This document shows positions 27,910 through 37,873 of a stretch of 61,730 bases of DNA, piece by piece. The notes under the pieces are model-generated. The model ran no database searches. It saw only the letters and a program-made list of their open reading frames with translations, and was not told the DNA's origin. Numbering within the stretch: position 1 is the stretch's first letter; every line of letters begins with the position of its first letter. This DNA comes from Hyphomicrobiales bacterium (GTDB lineage Bacteria; Pseudomonadota; Alphaproteobacteria; Rhizobiales; Beijerinckiaceae). The position numbers and the translations under genes were made by a program. The stretch lies in contig CANGPA010000006.1 in assembly GCA_947455645.1 (NCBI GenBank), positions 1-61,730 of the forward strand, given 5' to 3'.

Positions 27910-29286
27910 GTGCCGCACAAAGACCCTAAGCCTCAGTTATCGGACGCTCCAGACTCCGGCAGTCTTGTTCCGGGCTTCGCCGTACGTGACCTAGCCACCG
28001 CGATTTTAGATGATTTTCTGACCCGAAGCCTCGCACTCGATGACACGATCGAGCGGCTGATGGATAGCGACAAAGCGCGCGCGCTCGATGACCGCGACCG
28101 AAGCCTTGTGCGCGCCATCACGGCCTCTGCGATCCGGCGCCTGGGCACGATTGCCAAAGCACTTGATCACCGGATCGAAAAAGGACTGCCCAAAAATTCG
28201 GGTAAATTGGAAGCGATTCTGGTGGGCGGGGTGGCGCAAATCCTGTTTCTCGATGTGCCAGACCACGCCTCCGTCGATTTATCCGTGCGCCTCGTGCAAG
28301 CCGACCCCGATGCCAAACGCTACACCGCATTGGCCAATGCGGTGCTGCGGCGGATTGTGCGCGAACGGGACATGATTCTGGCTCAATCGGACGCGCTGAA
28401 GACCGATACGCCCGAATGGCTCGCCAAGCGCTGGACCAAATCCTATGGCGCGGAAACGGCCCATAAAATTGCGGCTGCTTTTAGGGTTGAGCCGGCGGTT
28501 GATCTCACGGTCAAATCCGATCCCGCGCACTGGGCGGGGCGCTTGAACGCCTCGATTCTTTCGACCGGGTCGCTGCGCCTGAAAGACCGGACACCGATCC
28601 GCCTATTGCCGGGCTATGAGGAAGGAGCATTCTGGGTTCAGGATGCCGCCGCCGCCCTGCCGGTTATGCTGCTGGACCCGCAAAGTCATGAAAAAATCGC
28701 CGATTTATGTGCGGCTCCGGGTGGAAAAACCGCGCAATTGGCCCTTTCCGGCGCTCACGTGACCGCGATTGACCGATCTGAAAAGCGCCTTCAGCGGTTG
28801 ACCACCAATCTCGCACGCCTCGGGCTTCATGCGGAAACCGTAACGGCCGACGCCACCCAATGGGCAGGCGGTCCGTTTGATGCCCTTTTGCTTGATGCCC
28901 CCTGCACGGCAACCGGCACGATCCGGCGCCATCCCGATGTCGGCTGGATCAAGGGGGATGAGGATTTGGGCAAGCTCGCGCGGTTGCAGGCCCGTCTGAT
29001 CGACCATGCGGCCAGCCTGCTCGCGCCGGGCGGACGGCTGATTTATTGCACCTGCTCGCTCGAGCCCGAGGAGGGTGAACAGCAGATCCGGGCGGCGCTG
29101 GCACGCTCGACAAATTGGCGTGTTTCCCCCTTTGGCTCCGCCGAACGAGAAAAACTGGGGCCGGAATTGCAAGATGCCATCACCGCCGAAGGGTTTCTGC
29201 GCACTTTGCCCTTCATGCTGCCCCATGACGATCCGCGGCTTGCCGGGATCGACGGATTCTTTGCGGCGCGGCTGATCCGCGTTTAA
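27910..29286 (+). CDS. rsmB: 16S rRNA m5C methyltransferase, RsmB/NOP family
   Basis: 458 aa. An N-terminal NusB-like helical domain (about residues 25-160) precedes the Rossmann methyltransferase: IADLCAAPGGKTAQLA (SAM site), DALLLDAPCTATGTIRRHPDVGW (one catalytic Cys) and GGRLIYCTCSLEPEEGEQQI (the other). GTG start at 27910. It is expected to methylate C967 of 16S rRNA. The gene order SDHAF4/rsmB/heparinase/purH is typical of the order. Confidence 0.93.
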   Translation: MPHKDPKPQLSDAPDSGSLVPGFAVRDLATAILDDFLTRSLALDDTIERLMDSDKARALDDRDRSLVRAITASAIRRLGTIAKALDHRIEKGLPKNSGKLEAILVGGVAQILFLDVPDHASVDLSVRLVQADPDAKRYTALANAVLRRIVRERDMILAQSDALKTDTPEWLAKRWTKSYGAETAHKIAAAFRVEPAVDLTVKSDPAHWAGRLNASILSTGSLRLKDRTPIRLLPGYEEGAFWVQDAAAALPVMLLDPQSHEKIADLCAAPGGKTAQLALSGAHVTAIDRSEKRLQRLTTNLARLGLHAETVTADATQWAGGPFDALLLDAPCTATGTIRRHPDVGWIKGDEDLGKLARLQARLIDHAASLLAPGGRLIYCTCSLEPEEGEQQIRAALARSTNWRVSPFGSAEREKLGPELQDAITAEGFLRTLPFMLPHDDPRLAGIDGFFAARLIRV

Positions 29287-29408
29287 TTCTGCAAGAAAAC
29301 ACGGGAATCCCCATAAATCCGCTTCAATTTCAGGTGAATGATTGGCGATTGCTGCGCCGGCGGAGTATGACAGCCTATGTTCAGGACGAATGACCGGGGC
29401 AGCGCCGC

Positions 29409-31121
29409 ATGACGGGTGAAAGACGCAGCGACGCCTGGCGCGTGGCGCGCTTTGCCTTGCGCCGCGCCGGACTTAAAGCCTTTGCCACGATCGTGGCCCC
29501 GTTGCGCCTGCTCGCCCCAACGCCTTTTGGAAGCCGAATCGAACGGATTCTCATTGCGCCGCAAGATTTGCGGACGAGCGACCCCACCGCCGCTGGTGAT
29601 ATCTATTCGGGTTATTACGCGTTTGCAGGCAAAACCCTCGCGGCGCAGGGCAAATCCCCTTTCTCGGTCACGCCCCCTTCAGCGGCTTGGGCCGAGGCTT
29701 TGAACAGTTTCGGCTGGCTGCGCGATATTCGGGCCGCTGACACCGCATTGTCGCGCGCCAATGCGCGCACATTGGTGGATGACTGGATCGCCTCACGCGG
29801 CAGGCCGGATTCAACGGAAGCGTGGCGACCACCGGTTGTCACGCGGCGGTTGATGTCTTGGCTCAGCCATTCGCCGCTCATTCTTGATGGCGCGGATCGC
29901 AATTTCTATCGCCGCTTTATGGCATCGATACGCCGACAAGCGCGTTACCTCTGGCGGCGCTCGCGCGCGCCCGATCAGCGGGCTGATCGTCTGGAAGCCG
30001 CGCTGGCGCTGGCCGCTGTGGCTCTTTGCACCGATTTGGGCATGAGGGCTCGCCGCCGCGTGATCCGCCATCTCGTCAAACAGATTGGCCGTGAAATTCT
30101 CGCGGATGGGGGACATATCAGCCGTAATCCGCAGGTTTTGATCGACCTGCTCGCGGATCTTCTCCCCCTACGCCACTGTTTTCCGACGAGTGACTTGCCG
30201 GCACCGCCTGAATTGCTGCAGGCGATCGATCGCATGATGCCGCTCTTGCGGCTGTTCCGCCACGGTGATGGAACTGTGGCGCTCTTTAACGGCATGGGCG
30301 CCACCGCGCCCGATACGATTGCGACTTTGCTCGCCTATCAGGATGCACGCGCGGGCAGCGCGGAAACGGCCGGCCCCTCCGGTTATCGTCGCCTTCAAGG
30401 GGACGAGACGATTCTTGTGATGGATGTGGGGAAGCCGCCGCCTGAGGCGTTCTCGCTTACCGCCCATGCGGGATGCCTGTCTTTTGAATTGTCCGATCGC
30501 GGTGAGAAACTCATTGTCAATTGCGGCGCGCCGCCCGCCGGACAAGAGTCACGCCGCGCTTTGGCGCGTGCCACAGCAGCGCATTCCACCATCACGATTG
30601 CCGATACGTCGTCCTGCCATTTTGCACCGGTCGATGAAGACCGTTGGCCCGCGGGCGGGCCTGTGCTCAGTGGACCCAAACTCGTGTCCGCCCTGCGGGA
30701 GACCGACGAGGTGTGTGAGAAGATCACCGCGTCTCACGACGGTTATGCGCGGGATTTCGGATTGATCCACAGCCGGACTCTGACCTTGGGACGCGATGGC
30801 GGCTGGCTGATCGGCGAGGATCGCCTCGAACCTATTCGCGGCAAAGCGCGAAACCGGGACATAGCGGCGATGGTGCGTTTTCATCTTCATCCGGCGATTC
30901 GGGCGGAGACACGTGAACCCGAGGTCGTACGTCTTATTCTGCCATCGGGCAGGATCTGGACCTTCACAAGCCAAGAGCCTGTCAGCCTTGAAGAGGGCGT
31001 CCATTTTGCCACGCTCGACGGTATGCGCCGGGCAAGCCAAATCGTGGTCGCGATGCGCACGGACAGCAAACCATTCAAATGGTCGCTGGTGCGCGACGGC
31101 GTGATTCCTACGCAACGATAG
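29409..31121 (+). CDS. heparinase II/III-like protein
   Basis: 570 aa. An alpha-helical toroid N-terminal half ([74 protein letters not shown]) precedes a beta-sandwich lyase-type C-terminal half (DAGCLSF-like region [26 protein letters not shown] and [15 protein letters not shown]). No signal peptide, so a cytoplasmic or membrane-side role, perhaps on a surface polysaccharide. Substrate unknown. Confidence 0.88.
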   Translation: MTGERRSDAWRVARFALRRAGLKAFATIVAPLRLLAPTPFGSRIERILIAPQDLRTSDPTAAGDIYSGYYAFAGKTLAAQGKSPFSVTPPSAAWAEALNSFGWLRDIRAADTALSRANARTLVDDWIASRGRPDSTEAWRPPVVTRRLMSWLSHSPLILDGADRNFYRRFMASIRRQARYLWRRSRAPDQRADRLEAALALAAVALCTDLGMRARRRVIRHLVKQIGREILADGGHISRNPQVLIDLLADLLPLRHCFPTSDLPAPPELLQAIDRMMPLLRLFRHGDGTVALFNGMGATAPDTIATLLAYQDARAGSAETAGPSGYRRLQGDETILVMDVGKPPPEAFSLTAHAGCLSFELSDRGEKLIVNCGAPPAGQESRRALARATAAHSTITIADTSSCHFAPVDEDRWPAGGPVLSGPKLVSALRETDEVCEKITASHDGYARDFGLIHSRTLTLGRDGGWLIGEDRLEPIRGKARNRDIAAMVRFHLHPAIRAETREPEVVRLILPSGRIWTFTSQEPVSLEEGVHFATLDGMRRASQIVVAMRTDSKPFKWSLVRDGVIPTQR

Positions 31122-31242
31122 AGGAGAAATACCCTCTTCGCCTAAAGGCGCGGGTTACGTCATGGCGCGCGCCATGATAACGACGCTTCTTATCGGCCCT
31201 TCCATTCTTGATCCCGCTCACCCCTGTTCGCAGTATCTCGCC

Positions 31243-32835
31243 ATGCCCAATAATTTGCGTCGCGTATCACGCGCCCTGCTTTCTGTTTCCGACAAGACCG
31301 GACTGATTGATTTTGCCAAAGCGCTGGCCGCGCGCGGCATCGAGCTTTTATCAACCGGAGGAACAGCAAAAGCGTTGTCAGAAGCCGGATTGATCGTGCG
31401 CGATGTGGCCGATGTCACAGGCTTTCCAGAAATGATGGATGGCCGCGTCAAAACATTGCATCCGAAAATTCATGGCGGGCTTTTGAGCATTCGCGGCAAT
31501 CCCGAACATGAAGCGGCGATGCTGGCGCATGGCATTGCGCCGATCGATTTGTTGGTGGTCAATCTTTATCCGTTTGAAGAGACGCTCAAGCGCACGAATG
31601 ATCGCGCTGAACTCATCGAAAATATTGATGTCGGCGGACCAGCGATGATTCGTGGTGCGGCGAAAAATCATGGCGATGTCGCGGTTGTGGTTGACGTGGC
31701 GGATTATCATTTGATCCTCGATGAGCTTGCAGCGCATGAGGGCACGACGCGTTTGGACACGCGCCGCGCGCTGGCAGCCAAAGCCTTCGCGCGTACGGCA
31801 ACTTATGATGCGGCAATCTCAAATTGGTTTGCGCAAGATCTTGATGAGCCCACGCCGGATTGGCGCGCTGTTGGTGGACGACAAATCGAAGTGATGCGTT
31901 ATGGTGAAAACCCGCATCAAAGTGCTGCGTTTTATCGTACACCAGAAAACCGTTTTGGCATTGCAACCGCTCGACAGGTGCAAGGTAAACATCTCTCCTT
32001 CAACAACATCAATGATACCGATGCGGCGTTTGAATGTGTTGCGGAATTTGATCCGCGCCAAAGCGCTGCCGCTGTGATTGTGAAACACGCAAATCCCTGC
32101 GGTGTTGCCGTTGGTGACAGTTTGGCGGATGCCTATCGTCTTGCGCTGCGTTGTGATCCGGTATCGGCCTTTGGCGGTATTGTTGCACTCAATCGTAAGC
32201 TCGATGCCAACGCCGCGCGCTTGATCGTCGATATTTTTACCGAAGTGATTGTTGCACCCGACGCCGATGATGATGCGATTGCCTTGATCGCGGCGAAGAA
32301 GAATTTGCGTCTGCTTTTGACCGGCGGATTGCCCGACCCTCGTGCGCAAGGCTTGTTGATCCGTTCGGTTGCCGGTGGTTTTCTCGCGCAAAGCCGCGAC
32401 AATGCCATTATCGACGATATGGACCTCAAAATTGTAACCAAACGCGCGCCCACTGAGGCGGAATTTGCGGATTTGCGCTTTGCCTTCCGCGTTGCCAAAC
32501 ATGTGAAATCGAATGCGATTGTTTATGCGAAAGACGGAGCGACGGTGGGCATTGGTGCGGGGCAGATGAGCCGGATTGATTCGGCGCGCATCGCGGCGTG
32601 GAAGGCGGAGGACGCCGCCAAGCTCGCGCATGAACCCCAAACGCTGACGAGTGGATCGGTTGTCGCCTCCGATGCTTTTTTCCCCTTCGCGGATGGCTTG
32701 CTGGCGGCGGCGAAAGCCGGTGCGACAGCGGTGATTCAGCCCGGTGGGTCGATGCGCGATGACGAGGTTATTGCGGCGGCCGACGCCCATAATCTCGCAA
32801 TGGTCTTTACGGGCGTGCGTCACTTCAGGCATTGA
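31243..32835 (+). CDS. purH: bifunctional AICAR formyltransferase / IMP cyclohydrolase
   Basis: Last two steps to IMP. 530 aa. The N-terminal MGS-like cyclohydrolase has [33 protein letters not shown] and [16 protein letters not shown]. The C-terminal transformylase has [24 protein letters not shown] and [15 protein letters not shown] 31243 gives a length equal to the classical enzyme; the frame is open upstream to 31162. The stop lies 7 bp before ccmC, so ccmCDG may be read through from purH. Confidence 0.94.
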   Translation: MPNNLRRVSRALLSVSDKTGLIDFAKALAARGIELLSTGGTAKALSEAGLIVRDVADVTGFPEMMDGRVKTLHPKIHGGLLSIRGNPEHEAAMLAHGIAPIDLLVVNLYPFEETLKRTNDRAELIENIDVGGPAMIRGAAKNHGDVAVVVDVADYHLILDELAAHEGTTRLDTRRALAAKAFARTATYDAAISNWFAQDLDEPTPDWRAVGGRQIEVMRYGENPHQSAAFYRTPENRFGIATARQVQGKHLSFNNINDTDAAFECVAEFDPRQSAAAVIVKHANPCGVAVGDSLADAYRLALRCDPVSAFGGIVALNRKLDANAARLIVDIFTEVIVAPDADDDAIALIAAKKNLRLLLTGGLPDPRAQGLLIRSVAGGFLAQSRDNAIIDDMDLKIVTKRAPTEAEFADLRFAFRVAKHVKSNAIVYAKDGATVGIGAGQMSRIDSARIAAWKAEDAAKLAHEPQTLTSGSVVASDAFFPFADGLLAAAKAGATAVIQPGGSMRDDEVIAAADAHNLAMVFTGVRHFRH

Positions 32836-32842
32836 TAGGGAC

Positions 32843-33583
32843 ATGAGTCTCCTTAACTATGCCAATCCGCAGCGATTCCTCCGCTTTGCCGGACTTCTGA
32901 TCCTCCCCGTTCTGGTGATCGGGGCGGCTTTGGCCGCGCTCGGCCTCTACGCGGCCTTCGCCTATGCCCCCGCCGATTACCAGCAGGGGGAAACGGTGCG
33001 GATCATGTATATCCATGTGCCCGCCGCGTGGTTGTCGATGGCGTGTTATGGGCTTATGACGCTGTCCTCTATCGGCACGCTGGTGTGGCGGCATCCGCTT
33101 GCCGATGTTTCGGCCAAGGCCATGGCGCCGATTGGCGCGGCCTTCACGGTGATTTGTCTGATCACCGGCTCGCTATGGGGCCGGCCCATGTGGGGCACCT
33201 GGTGGGTGTGGGACGCACGACTAACCTCGGTACTGGTGTTGTTTTTGATCTATTGCGGCATTCTTGCGCTGTGGAATGCGTTTGAAGACCCCGCCCGTGG
33301 CGGACGCGCCGCAGCGGTGATGACGCTCGTTGGCGCGATCAATCTGCCAATTGTGAAATTCTCGGTCGATTGGTGGAACACGTTGCACCAGCCAGCCAGT
33401 GTGTTTCGCATGGGCGGGCCGACGATTGATAAATCCATGCTGTGGCCGCTGTTTCTGGTGGCGATCGGCATGACGATTGTGATGTTCGGATTGCATCTTG
33501 CGGCCATGCGCAACGAGATTCTGCATCGGCGGTTGCGCACGATGGGTCTGCTGGCAGCCAGTGGAGACGGTCATGCTGGATGA
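32843..33583 (+). CDS. ccmC: heme ABC exporter permease/handling protein CcmC
   Basis: 246 aa, six membrane spans. The periplasmic tryptophan-rich WWD motif RPMWGTWWVWDARLTSVLVL is present, with flanking histidines at IMYIHVPAAWLS and in VDWWNTLHQPAS. It transfers heme to CcmE for cytochrome c maturation. ATG 32843 is seven bases after the purH stop. It overlaps ccmD by 11 nt. ccmA and ccmB are not upstream but at 59182-60449. Confidence 0.95.
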   Translation: MSLLNYANPQRFLRFAGLLILPVLVIGAALAALGLYAAFAYAPADYQQGETVRIMYIHVPAAWLSMACYGLMTLSSIGTLVWRHPLADVSAKAMAPIGAAFTVICLITGSLWGRPMWGTWWVWDARLTSVLVLFLIYCGILALWNAFEDPARGGRAAAVMTLVGAINLPIVKFSVDWWNTLHQPASVFRMGGPTIDKSMLWPLFLVAIGMTIVMFGLHLAAMRNEILHRRLRTMGLLAASGDGHAG

Positions 33584-33740
33584 TCCGCATAGCGGCTATA
33601 TCCTCGCGGCCTATGCCGTCGCGGGCCTGATTGTGATCGGTCTCTTTGTCTGGATCTGGATCGATCATCGATCGGTCACGCATGCGCTTGCGGCGCTTGA
33701 GGAGTCCGGCGTGCGGCGACGCGCGAAAGGGAACGCGTAA
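33573..33740 (+). CDS. ccmD: heme exporter protein CcmD
   Basis: 55 aa, one membrane span (YILAAYAVAGLIVIGLFVWIWID) followed by a basic cytoplasmic tail, starting MLDDPHSGY as usual for CcmD. It releases holo-CcmE from CcmABC. It overlaps ccmC by 11 nt and ccmG by 1 nt (TAATG). Confidence 0.93.
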   Translation: MLDDPHSGYILAAYAVAGLIVIGLFVWIWIDHRSVTHALAALEESGVRRRAKGNA

Positions 33741-34315
33741 TGGCGGCGAGCAAAACCAGCGTTACGGCGATGTTTCTTTTGCCAGCATCCATTTTTGGCG
33801 TTCTGGCGCTCTTGTTTGTCTACAGCCTTTCACGCGGTCCCTCGACAACCATTCCCTCGACCATGATTGGCAAAAAGGCGCCCGAGATGGCGCTCGCTCC
33901 ACTTGCTGGTATGACGCAAAATGGCGTGCCGGTTCCGGGATTTAACAGCGCTGATCTCAAAGGCCGCGTGACCATCATCAATGTGTTTGCCTCCTGGTGC
34001 GCGCCTTGCCGTGAAGAACACCCGAAATTGCTTGATCTGGCGAAAGATCAACGCGTGCGTTTGGTGGGGATCAATTACAAAGACGATCCTGATAATGCAC
34101 GACGCTTTCTGGGTGCGCTGGGTAATCCCTTTGCCTCGATCGGCGTTGATCAAGCCGGACGGGCGGCAATCGATTGGGGTGTTTACGGTGTGCCCGAAAG
34201 TTTTGTGGTGGGTCGTAGCGGCACGATTTTATTCAAACATGTTGGGCCTCTGACGGACGAGGCGCTGAAAGGCGCTTTGGGCGAAGCCATTACAAAAGCG
34301 TCTGAAGAAAACTAA
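33740..34315 (+). CDS. ccmG: thiol:disulfide oxidoreductase CcmG/DsbE
   Basis: 191 aa. N-terminal membrane anchor (MFLLPASIFGVLALLFVYSL), then a periplasmic thioredoxin fold with VFASWCAPCREEHP (reactive WCxPC), the CcmG acidic insert region and cis-Pro in YGVPESFVVG. It reduces apocytochrome c before heme attachment. Its stop overlaps that of the opposing yciB by 4 nt. Confidence 0.95.
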   Translation: MAASKTSVTAMFLLPASIFGVLALLFVYSLSRGPSTTIPSTMIGKKAPEMALAPLAGMTQNGVPVPGFNSADLKGRVTIINVFASWCAPCREEHPKLLDLAKDQRVRLVGINYKDDPDNARRFLGALGNPFASIGVDQAGRAAIDWGVYGVPESFVVGRSGTILFKHVGPLTDEALKGALGEAITKASEEN

Positions 34316-34971
34316 GTCGAGGGTTGCGAAGAGTCTGTCTCTTCGCTTTTCAATTCATAGCGCAACATGACAGGTGTTTGCGCAACGGCAAAACCCAAAG
34401 TGAGTATCGTTGCGCCGAACACTTTGAATTGCACCCAATGCTCGGGAAAAAACAAACGCACAATTTCGTTAAGCGCGGCGAGCACGAAAAAGAAAAGACC
34501 CCAACGCAGACTTAGAATTTTCCATCCCTCTTCGGTGAGTGCCATTGCGGTGCCAAGCACGGCGGACAAAAGCGGTTTGCCAAAGAGAAGGCCACCGATC
34601 AATGCGCTGCCAAACAAGGCATAGATGATGGTGGGCTTCATACGGAAAAATGTTTCGTCATGCAGATAGAGCGTGAGACCGCCGAAGATCGCCACAATGA
34701 CGGCCGAGACGATGGAGATTATCGGCACATGCCGCGTCAACACATAAGAGACAAGCATGGAGGCAAACAAAGCGACCATGAAACTTGCCGTCGCAATAAA
34801 AAAATCACCCCATTGATAGCCCGCAAAAAACACGGCCAAAGGACCCAGTTCGAGTGCGAGCTTTAACGCCGGATGAAAGCTTTTGACGGTTTGTTTTTGA
34901 TCGGTCACCGAAAAATCCTGTGTCTGTTCAGCGGATCCCTTGCCAGTTGGATCCCGGTCGGTCAGTGTCAT
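34312..34971 (-). CDS. yciB: inner membrane septation/intracellular septation protein A (YciB/IspZ)
   Basis: 219 aa. A polar N-terminus of about 30 residues precedes five or six membrane spans: KLALELGPLAVFFAGYQWGDFFIATASFMVAL, PTIIYALFGSALIGGLLFGKPLLSAVLG, WGLFFFVLAALNEIVR and HWVQFKVFGATILTLGFAVAQTPVMLRY are characteristic of the family. ATG 34971 is chosen; a longer frame upstream is unlike the family. Adjacency to ccmG is the usual order in Hyphomicrobiales. Confidence 0.93.
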   Translation of the reverse strand: MTLTDRDPTGKGSAEQTQDFSVTDQKQTVKSFHPALKLALELGPLAVFFAGYQWGDFFIATASFMVALFASMLVSYVLTRHVPIISIVSAVIVAIFGGLTLYLHDETFFRMKPTIIYALFGSALIGGLLFGKPLLSAVLGTAMALTEEGWKILSLRWGLFFFVLAALNEIVRLFFPEHWVQFKVFGATILTLGFAVAQTPVMLRYELKSEETDSSQPST

Positions 34972-35024
34972 GCTCCTTTGTGCCCGAAGCGGATACGAAA
35001 GAGAAGAAAATTTAGGGGGATGTC

Positions 35025-35729
35025 TTGAGTAAAACACCGGTCCTCGCGGTTGAGCCCCGCGCGATGATTCCCGTTGCCGGCACAGATCATTTGTTCCCCG
35101 TGAGACGGATTTATTGCATCGGGCGCAATTATGCCGCGCATGCACGAGAGATGGGTGCGGACCCGACACGTGAACCGCCGTTCTTTTTTCAAAAGGCTGC
35201 GGATACGGTGCAAGTGTGCCCAACGGGGGAACGTGTTCCGCATGTTTATCCGCCCATGACGGCGAATTATCATTTTGAGGCTGAAATGGTTGTGGCCTTA
35301 AAATCGGGCGGGCGCGACATTTCGGAGTCTGACGCGCTCAACCATGTGTTCGGCTATGCGGTTGGCCTCGATATGACGCGGCGGGATTTGCAGGATGAAG
35401 CCAAAGCACTCCGCCGCCCTTGGGAAGTGGGTAAAAGTGCAGATCATTCCGCACCCGTGGGCCTCTTGCATCCGGTGACTGACGTCGGCCATCCCGCGCG
35501 CGGATCAATCACGCTCCGCGTGAATGATGTTGTAAAACAGGATGCGGATTTATCGGCGATGATTTGGTCCGTCTCCGAGCAGATTGCCATTCTCTCGCGC
35601 TATTTTGAACTCAAAGCCGGCGACTTGATTTTTTCAGGCACACCGGAAGGTGTGGGCGCGGTGACAAAGGGTGATCATCTGCATGTCGCGATCGACACGC
35701 TGGGTGCGATTGATCTTGTGGTCGTGTGA
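35025..35729 (+). CDS. fumarylacetoacetate hydrolase (FAH) family protein
   Basis: 234 aa. FPVRRIYCIGRNYAAHAREMG, the metal ligands in TANYHFEAEMVVAL (Glu, Glu) and GLDMTRRDLQDEAK (Asp), and GDLIFSGTPEGVGAV are all intact. The fumarylpyruvate-hydrolase/2-oxoacid-decarboxylase branch is closest. TTG start at 35025; an ATG at 35064 is the alternative. It heads a tight operon with RidA, cupin and PLP enzyme, so it may process the 2-oxo product of that pathway. Confidence 0.9.
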   Translation: MSKTPVLAVEPRAMIPVAGTDHLFPVRRIYCIGRNYAAHAREMGADPTREPPFFFQKAADTVQVCPTGERVPHVYPPMTANYHFEAEMVVALKSGGRDISESDALNHVFGYAVGLDMTRRDLQDEAKALRRPWEVGKSADHSAPVGLLHPVTDVGHPARGSITLRVNDVVKQDADLSAMIWSVSEQIAILSRYFELKAGDLIFSGTPEGVGAVTKGDHLHVAIDTLGAIDLVVV

Positions 35730-35756
35730 TTTTTTAAGTGAAAAAGAAACGAATAA

Positions 35757-36227
35757 ATGATGACCACAACGCCTGAACAACGTCTTGCCGCTCTTGGTCT
35801 GTCGCTTCCCCCTGTTGCGGGTGCGGTTGCCAATTATGTGCCTTGGGCGATCAGCGGTTCGATGTTGATGACATCGGGTCAATTGCCCTGGATTGATGGG
35901 CAGCTGCTTTACAAAGGCAAAATTGGTCGTGAGCTTGATCTCGAAGGTGGATATAAAAGCTGTCAACTATCCTGCTTGAATGCAATCGCGCAATTGAAAG
36001 ATGCGTTAGGCGCACTCACACGTGTCAAACGCATTATAAGACTCGAAGGAACGATGAATGTGGCGGAAGGATTCTTCGATCATCCGAAAGCCTTGAATGG
36101 AGCATCAGACCTGATCAACTCGGTGTTTGAAGAGCGCGGTCAGCATACGCGGATGATTTACACCAATCCTGTGATGCCTCTTGATTGCACCTCGCTTGTG
36201 GTGCTCTATGCCGAGATCGAACCATGA
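35757..36227 (+). CDS. RidA/YjgF-family protein
   Basis: 156 aa. The family strand-helix pattern is clear: VPWAISGSMLMTSGQLPWIDGQLLYKGKIG, CLNAIAQLKDALGALTRVKRIIRLEGTMN and the C-terminal block RMIYTNPVMPLDCTSLVVLYAEIE. This is the longer RidA subgroup. The usual active-site Arg before V-x-VA is not obvious in the block VMPLDCTSLV, so activity as an enamine deaminase is likely only by family. It overlaps the cupin gene by 4 nt. Confidence 0.88.
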   Translation: MMTTTPEQRLAALGLSLPPVAGAVANYVPWAISGSMLMTSGQLPWIDGQLLYKGKIGRELDLEGGYKSCQLSCLNAIAQLKDALGALTRVKRIIRLEGTMNVAEGFFDHPKALNGASDLINSVFEERGQHTRMIYTNPVMPLDCTSLVVLYAEIEP

Positions 36228-36643
36228 TCGATCTTTCATCATGGGATGCGGAACGACGCGCTGAACTTGAAGCCAACCGCCATCATGGCCGTGTCGGCTC
36301 CGTTCTTGTTTCGGAAACCGATGAATTGCGCGTGTGGACGATTGCGCTTGCACCCGGCGAACGCCTGCCCTTTCATTGCCATGTCTTGAATTATTTCTGG
36401 ACCGCAACAACCGATGGTCGCGCGCGCTCGCATTATGCCGATGGACGGATTGCCGAAGCGCATTACCGCGCAGGCGACACGAAGCATTTTCAATTTCAAA
36501 GCGGAGAATTCATGCTGCATGATCTTGAAAACACAGGAACGGCTTTGTTGAGTTTCGTCACTGTGGAATTGAAATTGGGGAGCGCGAATAGGCCACTGCT
36601 TTTGGGTGCTGATATTCCCCGCCATCATGAAGGTTTGAAATGA
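36224..36643 (+). CDS. small cupin-domain protein
   Basis: 139 aa, single cupin. Motif 1 is GERLPFHCHVLNYFWTATTDG, with HxH but without the usual Glu. Motif 2 region is AGDTKHFQFQSGEFMLHDLENTG. It may bind a metal through His residues. There is no close enzyme match I recognise. It is coupled by 4-nt overlaps to RidA before and the PLP enzyme after, so it surely belongs to the same pathway. Confidence 0.8.
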   Translation: MIDLSSWDAERRAELEANRHHGRVGSVLVSETDELRVWTIALAPGERLPFHCHVLNYFWTATTDGRARSHYADGRIAEAHYRAGDTKHFQFQSGEFMLHDLENTGTALLSFVTVELKLGSANRPLLLGADIPRHHEGLK

Positions 36644-37863
36644 CAAGCTCCAATCATGACCCGCGGACGCTGGCTGTTCATGCGGGTCTAGAGCCCGATC
36701 CGGTGACGGGCGCGATTGCGCCCAATATCGCAACCGCGACGAATTTTACCTTTCAGCCCAAAGACGTTGCGTTTTCTGCGAATTTTAATCCCGACATGAC
36801 GGCGCTGCCCTATTTCTATTCGCGCTGGACAAACCCGACCGTGAGACAACTCGAGCAACGTGTTGCGGCCCTCGAAGGTACGGAAGACGGAATTGCCACA
36901 GCGAGTGGCATGGCGGCATCGGCAGCAATTTTGTTTGGTGTTTTGAAGGCAGGTGATCACATCATCATCAGCGATGTATGTTATCCGGGCGTGCGCGAAT
37001 TGGTGAGCGAGGTGCTCGCTGATCTCGGCATTCAATCGAGCGCTGTAAATTTGTCCGACCTAGCGGCGGCGCGCGCCGCGATGCGGCCCAATACCAAACT
37101 CATTCACGCCGAGACACCATGCAACCCGCTGATGCGGCTCACTGATATTGCCGCGTTGGCGGCGATTGCCCATGAGGGTGGCGCGTTATTATCGGTTGAT
37201 TCGACAGTGGCCACGCCCGTAGCGACGCAACCGCTTACGCTTGGTGCCGATCTCGTCATGCATTCACTCACCAAATTCATGAATGGACATGGTGACGTGT
37301 TGGGCGGGATCGTGGTGGGTAAAAAACATCTGATCGAACCCATCCGCGCGCGCATCGCGATCCGGCTTGGCGCATCGCTTGCCGCGCAAAGTGCGTGGCT
37401 GATTTTGCGCGGTATTGATTCGCTCTACCCGCGCATGGCAATGATCGAAACAAATGCGCTGGCGGTGGCGCAAGGTCTTGAGCGTCATAGGGCCGTAGCG
37501 CGTGTGATTTACCCGGGCCTATCCTCGCATCCGCAATATGACCTTGCCAAAAGACAAATGAAAAATTTCTCGGGCATGATGACATTTCAAACCAAAGCGC
37601 AAAGCGATGAAGTCGCCAATGCGCTTGCGGGCGAAGGCGGAACCAAACTGGTTCATTATGCTGTGTCTCTCGGGCACCAGCGTTCCAATCTTGTTTTGAT
37701 GCGGACCGATGAATTGATGCGCTCGACTTATTTTCTTGAAGGCGCGGCGCTTGACGATTATCGGCATTATGCCGGCGATGGTGTGTTTCGTTTATCCATC
37801 GGCCTTGAAGCGCCAGAGGATATTTTGGCTGATCTTTTTGCCGTGCTTGATCGGTTTGTCTAA
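36640..37863 (+). CDS. Cys/Met metabolism PLP-dependent enzyme (gamma-lyase/synthase type)
   Basis: 407 aa. TLAVHAGLEPDPVTGAIAPNI, YSRWTNPTVRQLEQRVAALEGTE, ASGMAASAAILFGVLKAGDHII, AETPCNPLMRLTDI and the PLP lysine in HSLTKFMNGHGDVLGG are diagnostic. The family includes cystathionine gamma-synthase, gamma-lyase, methionine gamma-lyase and O-acetylhomoserine sulfhydrylase; residues seen do not separate them. Co-expression with RidA favours a lyase releasing an enamine intermediate. It ends 10 bp from the convergent LysE gene. Confidence 0.9.
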   Translation: MTSSNHDPRTLAVHAGLEPDPVTGAIAPNIATATNFTFQPKDVAFSANFNPDMTALPYFYSRWTNPTVRQLEQRVAALEGTEDGIATASGMAASAAILFGVLKAGDHIIISDVCYPGVRELVSEVLADLGIQSSAVNLSDLAAARAAMRPNTKLIHAETPCNPLMRLTDIAALAAIAHEGGALLSVDSTVATPVATQPLTLGADLVMHSLTKFMNGHGDVLGGIVVGKKHLIEPIRARIAIRLGASLAAQSAWLILRGIDSLYPRMAMIETNALAVAQGLERHRAVARVIYPGLSSHPQYDLAKRQMKNFSGMMTFQTKAQSDEVANALAGEGGTKLVHYAVSLGHQRSNLVLMRTDELMRSTYFLEGAALDDYRHYAGDGVFRLSIGLEAPEDILADLFAVLDRFV

Positions 37864-37873
37864 AGCCGTGACT

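Noticed and set aside
31162-31242. 27-residue N-terminal extension of purH
   Set aside because: Not seen in the family; ATG 31243 gives the classical length. It cannot be fully excluded.
31819-32844. 341-aa open frame antisense to purH
   Set aside because: Same reason: purH motifs are complete on the plus strand and this product matches nothing.
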